DNA of 64,000 nt, from positions 1 through 64,000 of the forward strand of contig JAXMAF010000027.1 of the NCBI GenBank assembly GCA_046350555.1. The letters run 5' to 3'. The notes under the pieces were generated by a model that made no database searches, had not been told where the DNA came from, and worked only from the letters and a program-made list of their open reading frames with translations. The DNA comes from JAXMAF01 sp046350555. GTDB taxonomy: Bacteria; Planctomycetota; Phycisphaerae; Phycisphaerales; SM1A02. Shown one piece after another: positions 26,309 to 34,294 of this stretch. The position numbers and the translations under genes were made by a program. Within the stretch, counting starts at the first letter, position 1. Each line of letters begins with the position of its first letter.

Positions 26309-29300
26309 ATGCCAAACGCGCCGCTTCGCATCTTCATCTCTTCCACCGAGAAGGATCTCAGCGAACATCGAGCCAAGGTTGCGACGGCGATCGAGGCCAT
26401 GGGGCAGGCCACCAACCGATTCGAGCTGTGGCCCGCGAGAACCGGGAAACTGGTTCAGGAGTGCGAGAACGACGCACGCAGCGCAGACGTCACGATCGTA
26501 ATCGTCGCCCACCATTACGGAACCAGGGCGACGCCCGCGAGGGGCGGTGATGGCCGGAAGTCGTTCACAGAATACGAGGTTCGTGCGGCGGTTCGTGCCA
26601 AGCGTCCCGTCCTTGCATTCATCGTCGATGACAGCTTCGACTGGCAAGAGCTGCGCGACAAGTCTCCCGAAGACATCGAGGCGTTGAACAAGTTCAAGGG
26701 CTTCCTGCGTGACGAGACTGGGCCTCGACCGTTCACGACGCCGGACGACCTGCGTGCATGGGTCGCCACGTCGTTGGCGGTCTGGTTTGTCAATCGCGGG
26801 TTGAAGCCCGCCGAGAAGGTCGCAATCGACGACTACCTGACGAAGCAGCTCGTTGAATGGAGGCAACTGCCTCTCTGGGATCGGGGGCGCACCGACCAGC
26901 AGAAGATGCTGAAGGCGACCGATCTGGACAAGGTCTACGTCCAGCGCAATGTCATTGAACCGCGGCCGACGCCGGGCGAACTCGCCACCGAGGAGGGGAC
27001 GAAGGCGCGGGGCGATTCCGACCGATCACCGAGCAGGACTGTTGCACCCGAGCGAGACCAATCGCCTTGGAGTGCCTTGGATGCATGCCGTCATCATCCA
27101 CGGCTCGTCATCCTCGGCGGGCCTGGCTCGGGCAAGAGCAGCTTCCTTCGGGCGCTCGCGATCGATCTCGCCAAACCGCTCGTGGGCCCGGGTCAGCATG
27201 ATGGCTCGCGACCAGCGCCGGTGCGGTTCGATCGGGCGCTGCTGCCGGTCCTGGTGGTGGTGAGCGAGTTCGCAGCGTTGCTCGAACCCAAGAACAAGGA
27301 GGGCAAGTCGATCCGGGCAGGTGATCCGGGCGTGCAGCTTGCGAAGTTCATCAAGTGGTCCCTCGAAAGGCAGAACCTGGGGGCGGCGTATGAGGCGATC
27401 GAGCGGCAGCTCCGCGATGGCGATGCGATTCTGCTTCTGGATGGCCTCGACGAAATCGCCAAGCCGGACCTTCGCGCGAAGGTGCTTGCTGCCATCGAGG
27501 CCTTCGCCGATGTCCACAGGCAAACCCGGGTGATGGTTACCTGTCGGGTGGCTGCCTACACGATGCACGAGGGCGGCGGCTCGTCCACCAGCACGCGCGA
27601 CGTACCCACGAATGCCGGCTGGAGCCTGCCGTTTCCGAGCGTCGCGCTCGCGGACTTGAACGAGTCGCAACAGGAGGAGTTCATCAAGGCGTGGCATCTG
27701 GCACTCGAGGGTGTACCCGATGCGACGGAGCGAGCGAACGCGCTTCGTCGCGCCGTGGTGCGCCCGGACGTGCAGCGACTGGCTCGTGTTCCTCTGTTGC
27801 TCACGCTGATGGCGATCGTCAACGACGGTGTCGCGCCGCTTCCCGATCAGCGGACAGCGCTGTACCAGATGGCCTTGGACGAGCTGCTGTGGAAGTGGCG
27901 GCACGGGCGACGTTCGCGCATGAGCCCAGCCGACGAGTCGCCTGTGCAGGAGTTGCTCGCCGATGTGGGGCGATCGACGTCAGACCTTGAGGATCGGCTC
28001 AGGCGAATCGCCCTCGCGGCTCACGAGAGTGTCGCGGACAAGGAACAGAAGGACCGAACCGACATCACTGTCGCGGCGCTTTCAATGGAGCTGGGATCCC
28101 TTTGCGGCGACCCGCTTCGCCGCTCGCAATGGACCGGCAACCTGATTGACGTCATCAGGCTGCGCTCGGGCCTGATCGTCGAGACGAAGCCAAACGTCTA
28201 CGACTTCTCCCACCAGACCTTTCGCGAGTACCTCGCCGCACGGGCGCTTGCTTCGTCCGAGACGAACGTACAGCAGGCGATGGAGCTTCGCACCGCCTCG
28301 AACAACCACTGGCGGGAGCCGATCCTGATGATGGGCGGCACGTTCGCTCACGTCATGAAGCTTCCGGAGCTGGGTGCCTCGATGGTGCGGGCGTTGACCT
28401 CGGCAGCGTGCGACGAACGCGCCACGGCGCCGCGTCGCATCGAGGACCTGATCCTCGCGTCGGATCTGCTGGGCGAGATGACCCACGCGGTCTTCGGGAA
28501 GGTTCACAAGGGGGACGCGCTGATTGACGAACTCTCCAGCGCCCTTGAAGCCGCGATGTTCCGATCAGAGCACGACATCAAGGACCGAGCCCGCCTCGGC
28601 GCCGCCTTGGGACGGGTGGGCGATCCGCGGGCGGGTGTGGCCCGGGAGCGTCTCTCCAAGCAGGGCGTGCACTATCCCGAGATCGAGTGGTCGGAGCCGA
28701 TCGCGCCCGGTCCGTTCCCGATGGGCAACGACAAGCCCGAGGCGAAGTACGACACTGAGACTCCACGCTTCACGTGCACGATCATGCAGCCGTACCGGCT
28801 CTCGCTCTACCCGGTCACGGTCGCGCAGTATCGACTCTTCATCGCCGCCGGCGGCTATCGGCCCGGCGTCGGGGACCGTTTCTGGACCGAGCAGGGGCGA
28901 GCGTGGCGGAACGAGAACGGCATCACCGGACCGGGCACCGACGACCTTCCCGAGGTGCTCGAGACGCCGAACCACCCCCAGGTGCGCGTGAGCTGGCACG
29001 AGGCGACCGCCTTCTGCCGATGGCTGGCCGAGGTCAGTGGTCAGCCGATTCGCCTGCCGACCGAGATGGAATGGGAGCGCGCGGCGCGGCACACCGATGC
29101 GCGGCTGTATCCGTGGGGGAACACCCCGAGCGACGACGAGGCCGTCGAGTGCGCAAACATCGCTGGGTCCATCGGACACACGACGCCAGTGGGCCTCTAC
29201 GCCAACGGCGCCGCCGAGTGCAAGGCGCTCGACATGGCGGGGAACGTCTTCGAGTGGTGCCAGACGGTCTGGCGCGACAACTACGTCAAGTATCCCCAGA

Positions 29301-29476
29301 ATTCGAGGTTGGATGACGACGAGAGCCCAAGCTCGCGTGTTGTCCGCGGCGGCGCGTGGTACGTCCGCCACGCCGTCGCCCGCTGCGCCTTCCGGGACGG
29401 GGTCGTTCCGGGCGGCCGGAACAACTACGTCGGGTTCCGTGTGTGCGTCTGCCCATTTTCCCCCTCTGACCTCTGA
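26309..29476 (+). CDS. DGR target 2: DUF4062-NACHT-FGE protein with intact variable end (1055 aa)
   Basis: Paralogue of target 1 along its full length. Residues 1-130 are DUF4062 (LRIFISSTEKDL). The NACHT ATPase has Walker A GGPGSGKSS near 270 and Walker B LLLDGLDEIA near 377, then helical repeats. The C-terminal FGE/C-type lectin domain starts near residue 797. Its last ~45 residues are the variable repeat, reading RGGAWYVRHAVARCAFRDG in an unbroken frame. The lectin-fold scaffold is the usual acceptor of DGR diversity, and the variable residues form an exposed binding face. The middle regions of the two paralogues differ more than their FGE domains, which are nearly identical before the VR. 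Sensing by the variable end and signalling by NACHT and DUF4062 are inferred. Confidence 0.9.
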   Translation: MPNAPLRIFISSTEKDLSEHRAKVATAIEAMGQATNRFELWPARTGKLVQECENDARSADVTIVIVAHHYGTRATPARGGDGRKSFTEYEVRAAVRAKRPVLAFIVDDSFDWQELRDKSPEDIEALNKFKGFLRDETGPRPFTTPDDLRAWVATSLAVWFVNRGLKPAEKVAIDDYLTKQLVEWRQLPLWDRGRTDQQKMLKATDLDKVYVQRNVIEPRPTPGELATEEGTKARGDSDRSPSRTVAPERDQSPWSALDACRHHPRLVILGGPGSGKSSFLRALAIDLAKPLVGPGQHDGSRPAPVRFDRALLPVLVVVSEFAALLEPKNKEGKSIRAGDPGVQLAKFIKWSLERQNLGAAYEAIERQLRDGDAILLLDGLDEIAKPDLRAKVLAAIEAFADVHRQTRVMVTCRVAAYTMHEGGGSSTSTRDVPTNAGWSLPFPSVALADLNESQQEEFIKAWHLALEGVPDATERANALRRAVVRPDVQRLARVPLLLTLMAIVNDGVAPLPDQRTALYQMALDELLWKWRHGRRSRMSPADESPVQELLADVGRSTSDLEDRLRRIALAAHESVADKEQKDRTDITVAALSMELGSLCGDPLRRSQWTGNLIDVIRLRSGLIVETKPNVYDFSHQTFREYLAARALASSETNVQQAMELRTASNNHWREPILMMGGTFAHVMKLPELGASMVRALTSAACDERATAPRRIEDLILASDLLGEMTHAVFGKVHKGDALIDELSSALEAAMFRSEHDIKDRARLGAALGRVGDPRAGVARERLSKQGVHYPEIEWSEPIAPGPFPMGNDKPEAKYDTETPRFTCTIMQPYRLSLYPVTVAQYRLFIAAGGYRPGVGDRFWTEQGRAWRNENGITGPGTDDLPEVLETPNHPQVRVSWHEATAFCRWLAEVSGQPIRLPTEMEWERAARHTDARLYPWGNTPSDDEAVECANIAGSIGHTTPVGLYANGAAECKALDMAGNVFEWCQTVWRDNYVKYPQNSRLDDDESPSSRVVRGGAWYVRHAVARCAFRDGVVPGGRNNYVGFRVCVCPFSPSDL
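29334..29452 (+). other. DGR variable repeat VR2
   Basis: 119 bp, the same length as the template. I count 18 substitutions against TR and all 18 fall at template adenines (AAC to TAC, GTC, TTC, GAC or GGC; CAC to CGC; GAC to GCC or GGC; AGG to GGG; GAT to GTT). The flanking 26 and 24 bp are identical to TR. Confidence 0.95.
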
Positions 29477-29500
29477 TTGATCGCACCAGCGGCATTCGGA
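29453..29500 (+). repeat. Conserved sequence directly after VR2
   Basis: 48 bp matching 24185-24232 after VR1 at all but one base. They span the C-terminal PFSPSDL codons, the stop and about 24 bp beyond. Confidence 0.7.
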
Positions 29501-29612
29501 GACGACCGGTCTCCGCAGTCGTCGAGTCGACGGACCAACGAGGAGGGTTCGACGCGCGCGATCGCCTTGGGCCACGGGCTGCTTGACCTCGGCGGGGCCG
29601 ACTGGGCCACCT

Positions 29613-29622
29613 AGACTAGTCT
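29613..29622. promoter_or_regulatory. Palindromic operator-like site, toxin-antitoxin promoter
   Basis: AGACTAGTCT is a perfect 10-bp palindrome ending four bases before the antitoxin ATG. Antitoxins usually bind such sites to autoregulate; this is inferred from position. Confidence 0.5.
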
Positions 29623-29625
29623 GTC

Positions 29626-29871
29626 ATGATCTCCCGCATCGGCGCCTTCGAGGCCAAGACCAACTTCTCCAAGCTGCTCGAGCGCGTCGCCGGCGGCGAG
29701 CACATTGTCGTCACGCGCAACGGTCGCCCCGTTGCGGAGATCGTCCCGTACCGCGAGGACTCGGGCGTCGATCCAGTGCGGGCGGCGATCGATGGATTGA
29801 CGGCGGCCCGTCGTGGTGTGACGCTGGGTCGCTTGACGATCCGCCAGTTGATCGACGAGGGGCGTCGCTGA
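29626..29871 (+). CDS. vapB: Antitoxin, Phd/YefM family (81 aa)
   Basis: Small DNA-binding antitoxin. The N-terminal half has the Phd/YefM pattern IGAFEAKTNFSKLLERVAGG, then HIVVTRNGRPVAEIVP. The C-terminal 35 residues would wrap the toxin. The toxin gene starts 1 bp after its stop, so they are co-translated. It lies 150 bp past DGR target 2 and may mark the edge of the DGR cluster. The pairing with a PIN toxin makes it a VapB-type antitoxin by convention. Confidence 0.85.
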   Translation: MISRIGAFEAKTNFSKLLERVAGGEHIVVTRNGRPVAEIVPYREDSGVDPVRAAIDGLTAARRGVTLGRLTIRQLIDEGRR

Positions 29872-29872
29872 G

Positions 29873-30289
29873 ATGGTGCATGCGTTCGTGCTCGACTGTT
29901 CGGTGGCGTTGAGTTGGTGCTTCGAGGACGAGGCGCGCCCGGAGACGGACGCAGTGCTGGCGCGATTGGCCAAGGCGCGTGCGCTCGTTCCCGTGCTGTG
30001 GCACGCCGAGCTGGCCAACGCATTCGTCGTCGCCGAGCGCCGCGGCAGGGTGACCTCCGCCCAGGCCCAGTCGATGCTCGCGTTCGCGCTGCGACTGCCG
30101 ATCGATGTCGACGATCGCCCGCGATCACCGACGATTTCCGCAGTCGTCGCCGTCGCCCGCGCCCATCGGCTCACCGGCTACGACGCGTTCTACGTCGAGC
30201 TGGCGTTGAGTCGATCGCTGCCGATCGCCACCGCCGACGCAGCGGTGCGCAAGGCGGCGGTGGAACTTGGAATCCGGTCGCTGGTCTGA
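29873..30289 (+). CDS. vapC: PIN-domain ribonuclease toxin (138 aa)
   Basis: VapC-like toxin, expected to cleave RNA (often tRNA) when free of antitoxin. Acidic metal-binding residues of the PIN fold are visible: D8 (FVLDCSVALSW), E45 (LWHAELANAF), D104 (TGYDAFYVELAL) and D122 (ATADAAVRKAA). Length is normal for the family, and nothing suggests inactivation. Confidence 0.87.
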   Translation: MVHAFVLDCSVALSWCFEDEARPETDAVLARLAKARALVPVLWHAELANAFVVAERRGRVTSAQAQSMLAFALRLPIDVDDRPRSPTISAVVAVARAHRLTGYDAFYVELALSRSLPIATADAAVRKAAVELGIRSLV

Positions 30290-30381
30290 GCGCGCGACAC
30301 TCGTGAGCGTTGCGGCAGCCGGGACGGCTGCACCACAAGGCGGCGGCGCAGCCGGGTGCGGGCGTCGGACGGCGCGACTAC

Positions 30382-30517
30382 CCACACCACGTACCAACCC
30401 ACACCACGTACCCACCCACACCACGTACCAACCCATACCACGTACCAACCCACACCACGTACCAACCCACACCACGTACCAACCCACACCACGTACCCGC
30501 CCACACCACGCACACGG
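30382..30517. repeat. 17-bp tandem repeat, eight units
   Basis: Eight head-to-tail units of CCACACCACGTACCAAC with a few substitutions, the last one diverged. There are no unique spacers. The array ends 20 bp before the start of the dehydrogenase gene and lies in its promoter region. Confidence 0.92.
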
Positions 30518-30524
30518 CCTCCGC

Positions 30525-30530
30525 TACCAT
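30525..30530 (+). promoter_or_regulatory. Possible -10 box upstream of the dehydrogenase
   Basis: TACCAT ends seven bases before the ATG at 30538. If used, the transcript would be nearly leaderless. The tandem repeat fills the -35 area. Confidence 0.35.
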
Positions 30531-30537
30531 CGCCCCC

Positions 30538-31395
30538 ATGTCCCTTCCCACCTCCATCGCAGTCATCGGTGCCGGCACGATGGGCTCCGGCATCGCGCTC
30601 GTCGCCGCCAAGAGCGGGGTCTCGGCCTGGCAGATCGACGTCAGCGCCGAGCAGCTCGACAAGGCGAAGTCGTACCACCGCAAGACGCTCGACCGTGACG
30701 TCGAGAAGCAGCGCATGACGCGCGAGCAGGCCGACGCGGCGCTGGCGAGGATCGCCTATGTCCGTTCCATCGACGATGCCGAGCGGGCGGAGTTCGCCAT
30801 CGAGGCCGCCGTCGAGAACGTCGAGATCAAGCGCCGGATCTTCGTGCAGATGAAGGAGGCGCTCGCGCCGACGACGATCCTCGCCACGAACACCTCGTCC
30901 ATCTCGATCACCGACCTCGCCCGCAGCGTCGGCGACGCGGCGGAGCGCGTGATCGGGATGCACTTCTTCAACCCGGTGCCGGTCATGAAGCTCGTCGAGG
31001 TGATCAAGGGGCTCGCGACGAGCGAGGCGACGACGGCCACGACGATCGCGCTCGCGACCGCGCTCGGCAAGACGGCGATTCCCGCCAACGACCGCGCCGG
31101 CTTCGTCAGCAACCGCGTGCTGATGCCGATGATCAACGAGGCGTTCCATGCGTGGATGGAGGGCGTCGCCGAGCCGGCCAACATCGACGAGATCATGAAG
31201 CTCGGCTGCAACCTCCCGATGGGGCCGCTGCGCCTCGCCGACTTCATCGGGCTCGACGTCTGCCACGACATCATGATGGTGCTCTACCGCGAGCTCGGCG
31301 ACCAGAAGTACTTCCCGTGCCCGAAGCTGCGGCAGCTCGTGCAGGCGGGGCGGCTGGGAGACAAGAGCGGGCAGGGGGTGTTTGGCTATCGATAG
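30538..31395 (+). CDS. hbd: 3-hydroxybutyryl-CoA (3-hydroxyacyl-CoA) dehydrogenase (285 aa)
   Basis: NAD-dependent oxidation of 3-hydroxyacyl-CoA to 3-ketoacyl-CoA. The N-terminal Rossmann motif is GAGTMGSGIA, and NTSSISIT and the family signature GMHFFNPVPVMKLVEVI are present. The C-terminal dimerisation domain has DRAGFVSNRVLMPMINEA and LGCNLPMGPLRLADFIGLD. Length fits the stand-alone short-chain enzyme. With the nearby mutase and methylcitrate genes it points to active short-chain acyl-CoA metabolism. Confidence 0.92.
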   Translation: MSLPTSIAVIGAGTMGSGIALVAAKSGVSAWQIDVSAEQLDKAKSYHRKTLDRDVEKQRMTREQADAALARIAYVRSIDDAERAEFAIEAAVENVEIKRRIFVQMKEALAPTTILATNTSSISITDLARSVGDAAERVIGMHFFNPVPVMKLVEVIKGLATSEATTATTIALATALGKTAIPANDRAGFVSNRVLMPMINEAFHAWMEGVAEPANIDEIMKLGCNLPMGPLRLADFIGLDVCHDIMMVLYRELGDQKYFPCPKLRQLVQAGRLGDKSGQGVFGYR

Positions 31396-31746
31396 TCACC
31401 GGCGTGTGACGGATCGGCTCGGTTCGCCTCGGCGGCGTCGATCGAAGGGAGATCGCCGAAATTGGGCGACTCCTCCACGACGAGTGACGGCCGCCAGCCG
31501 CGCGATGAGCAGCGCGCCTCGCCGCATCCGGATTTCGATGGCCACATCGAGCGGCCTTGCCACCGCTGGGGCGCCGCGTTGGGCGAGCATGCGATCGCCC
31601 TGTCGCCCCTTCAGCGCTCTTTCCGGCGCAATCGGTCGATCGCCTACATTCATGCGGAAAGCGGGCTCGCGCGAAGTTGGTCTGGGCGGCCGTGGGGCCG
31701 CATTTGTCGACCCGAGCTTCAGTCCACGCCCATGCGGCAACCACCC
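31396..31746. other. Intergenic region before the mutase gene
   Basis: About 350 bp without a supportable gene. TACATT at about 31648 resembles a -10 box roughly 95 bp before the mutase ATG. No repeat was seen. Confidence 0.35.
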
Positions 31747-33470
31747 ATGTCCACCGTCAACCGCCCGATGACCCAGATGGGCAAGCCGTCTGTTCCCTCG
31801 GTCTCGCCAGTCAAGCCGGCCGTCGATCCCGAGACGGTGACGCTCTCCGGCTACGTCGTCGACGAGCGGTACGGACCGAAGGAGGTCCAGGCGACCGATC
31901 CGAAGGATGCCTTGAAGCCGCATCCGCGCATCGGCGAGCCGGGCGAGTTTCCCTTCACCCGCGGCGTGCACAGGACGATGTATCGCTCGCGCCTCTGGAC
32001 GATGCGCCAGTTCGCCGGCTTCGGCTCGGCCGACGACACCAACCGGCGCTTCAAGTACCTGCTGGAGAACGCCCAGACCGGCGAGGGTTCCGGCGGCGCG
32101 ACGGGTCGCGCCAACACCGGCCTCTCGACCGCGTTCGATCTGCCGACCCTCATGGGTCGCGACAGCGACGATCCGCTCGCCGCCGGAGAGGTCGGGCGCT
32201 GCGGCGTCGCGGTCTGCACGATCGACGACATGCATCGGCTCTACGCCGACATCCCCGTCGACGAGGTCACAGTGAGCCAGACGATCAACGGTCCCGCCGC
32301 GGTCATCTGGGCGATGTACCTGGCGATGGCCCGCGAGCGCGGCATGTCGTGGAACGACCTCGGCGGCACGCTCCAGAACGACATCCTCAAGGAGTTCCAC
32401 TCGCAGAACGAGTTCATCTATCCGCCCGAGGCGAGCGTGAAGCTGGTCGTCGACACGATCGAGTTCGCCTCGCGGCAGACGGCCAGGTGGAACAGCGTGT
32501 CGATCTCGGGCTACCACATCCGCGAGGCCGGATCGACCGCGACGCAGGAGCTCGCCTTCACCCTGCGGCGACAGGATGGAGTACGTCGAGTGGTGCCTGA
32601 GGGCGCGGCCTCGTCGTCGACAGCTTCGCGCTGCGGCTCTCCTTCTTCTTCAGCCAGCCACACGAGTTCTTCGAGGAGATCTGCAAGCTGCGGGCGGCGC
32701 GGCGCATCTGGGCCGAGGCGATGCGCGACCGGTACGGGGCGAAGCAGGCGCGGTCGCTGCTCATGCGCACGCACGTGCAGACCGCGGGTTGCTCGCTGAC
32801 CGAGCAGCAGCCGCTCAACAACATCGTGCGCGTCGCGTACCAGGCGCTGGCCGGCGTCCTTGGCGGCTGCCAGTCGCTCCACACCGACTCCATGGACGAG
32901 ACGCTCGGACTTCCGACGGAGGAGGCCGTCCGCGTGGCGCTGCGCACGCAGCAGATCCTCGCCCACGAGACGGGCGTCCATCGCACCGTCGATCCGCTCG
33001 GCGGAAGCTGGTTCGTCGAAGCCCTCACGGATCGCATGGAGACGGACGCGAACGCGATGATCAAGGAGATCGACGAGATGGGCGGCGTCGTCGAAGGCAT
33101 CCATCGCGGCTATTTCCGCCGCGCCATCGCCGAGGCGAGCTACCGCTTCGGACAGGAGATGGAGGCGGGCGACCGCATCATCGTCGGCGTCAACGCCTAC
33201 CCCGAGGGCAACGAGGCGCACGGCGTGGAGATCCTTCAGATTCCGCACTCGGTCGAGGTCGAGCAGTGCGCCCGGCTCGAGACCTTCCGTCGCGAGCGCG
33301 ACGCCGACGCGGCGCGCCGGGCGCTCGACGCGATCCGCGCCGCGGCCCGCGGCGGCGACAACGTCATGCCTTCGCTGATCGAAGGCGCGCACGCCAAGTG
33401 CACGCTCGGCGAGATGGTGCAGGCGATGGCCGACGTCTTCGGGCGCTACTCCGGTGGACCGGAGTGGTAG
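31747..33470 (+). pseudogene. Methylmalonyl-CoA mutase large (catalytic) subunit, two frameshifts
   Basis: B12-dependent acyl-CoA mutase catalytic subunit, converting methylmalonyl-CoA to succinyl-CoA or acting on a related acyl-CoA. The TIM-barrel motifs run RGVHRTMYRSRLWTMRQFAGF, GRANTGLSTAFDLPTLMG, ISGYHIREAGSTATQELAFTL, then, in another frame, EQQPLNNIVRVAYQALAGVLGG and HTDSMDETLGLPTEEAVRVAL. The frame shifts by one extra base at about 32564-32570 and again at about 32603-32608; the short middle frame still reads MEYVEWCLRA. Conceptually joined, it is about 570 residues and ends without the B12-binding domain, as in two-subunit mutases. The small subunit is not in the window. It may be a real pseudogene or a sequence error. 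Confidence 0.85.
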
Positions 33471-33882
33471 AGGCGAAGGCTCGATCGAGGGCTCCGTCGA
33501 TGCGTCGCGGGCGGCGTTCGTCGGTCCGTCGGAGTGGTGGGGTGCGAACGCGCGATCGGGCGCCCTCGTCGCGGCGCCGACGGCCCCGGCGACCGGCCAT
33601 GCGCGTGCTGGGAACGGCCCTCGCGTTGTCGGATCGTCCCGACGATCGGCCATGCACGTTCTGGGAACGGAACGGCCTTCGCGTTGCCGGATCGAGGCGT
33701 TTTCGCGGCGGGACGGTGAATGCGCGTGGGCTGGAGATTCCTCGACGTTGGCGGTATACGTCTGACGGAGCAGTACCATGCCACGCGTCGAGCAACGGGT
33801 CTTGAAACGTGCGCGGCGTGCGCAAGCCGATCGCCTTGCATCGGTCGGCACACGGCCCGCGCGAACGGGTGGGGCGCATCGG
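33471..33882. other. Intergenic region with a local duplication
   Basis: About 410 bp after the mutase. It contains the 50-60 bp duplication at 33597-33707 and no convincing gene. Confidence 0.5.
33597..33707. repeat. Imperfect tandem duplication, unit 50-60 bp
   Basis: Two adjacent copies begin CGGCCATGCGCGTGCTGGGA and CGGCCATGCACGTTCTGGGA and end CGCGTTG-C/T-CGGATCG. The second has an extra AACGG. Weak similarity (ATGCGCGTGGGCTGG) continues at about 33720. Origin unknown. Confidence 0.75.
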
Positions 33883-34134
33883 ATGACCTTCGACCAGATC
33901 CAGCGCCTGCTTCGGACACGGCCGTTCCGCCCCTTTCGCGTCCACATGTCCGACGGCCGGGCGTTCGACGTGCGCCATCCGGAGCTGGTGGCGTTCATCC
34001 GCGGGATGGAGCGGACGATGATCCTCGGCTTCCCCCGGGAGGATGCGTACGAGCTGATCGATCTCCTGCACGTCTCGTCGATCGGTGATTGCCCTCGGCG
34101 CGCGGGGGGACGCCGTCGGTCGAGCGCGAATTGA
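33883..34134 (+). CDS. Conserved hypothetical small protein (83 aa)
   Basis: Starts MTFDQIQRLLRTRPFRPFRV and continues HMSDGRAFDVRHPELVAF, ending with IDLLHVSSIGD and a basic tail. This pattern (a short helix, then an all-beta segment ending in a LLxVxSI strand) occurs in many small hypothetical proteins of planctomycetes and related bacteria. Function is unknown. ATG 33883 is chosen over 33778 because similarity begins there. Confidence 0.65.
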   Translation: MTFDQIQRLLRTRPFRPFRVHMSDGRAFDVRHPELVAFIRGMERTMILGFPREDAYELIDLLHVSSIGDCPRRAGGRRRSSAN

Positions 34135-34176
34135 GCGATGCCGGGGCCGAAGCCGTGCGACGCGGCGTGAGCGCTT

Positions 34177-34280
34177 CCACGCGCGCCCGTTGATCCTCGC
34201 GCCCCGCCCAACCCGATCCCGCCGCGAGCCGCCAGTGTGGGCAACGGGCCGAACGCATGGAGGTCTGCTGGAATCCGTCT
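34177..34280 (-). repeat. Palindromic element copy C, abutting hisS
   Basis: This 104-bp copy ends 14 bp before the hisS ATG. On the minus strand it reads RIPADLHAFGPLPT and GIGLGGARGSTGAR. It is slightly diverged at its left end. Confidence 0.8.
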
Positions 34281-34286
34281 TACAGT
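34281..34286 (+). promoter_or_regulatory. Possible -10 box, hisS
   Basis: TACAGT starts immediately after palindromic element C and 14 bp before the hisS ATG. If real, the element fills the -35 position and could influence hisS transcription. Confidence 0.3.
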
Positions 34287-34294
34287 CCCGCCCA

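Noticed and set aside
30382..30517. Possible CRISPR array
   Set aside because: Units are 17 bp and directly adjacent with no spacers, and no cas genes are nearby.
33471..33882. Small proteins encoded across the 33.6 kb duplication
   Set aside because: The frames change across the two units and show no conserved features; the duplication alone explains the open frames.
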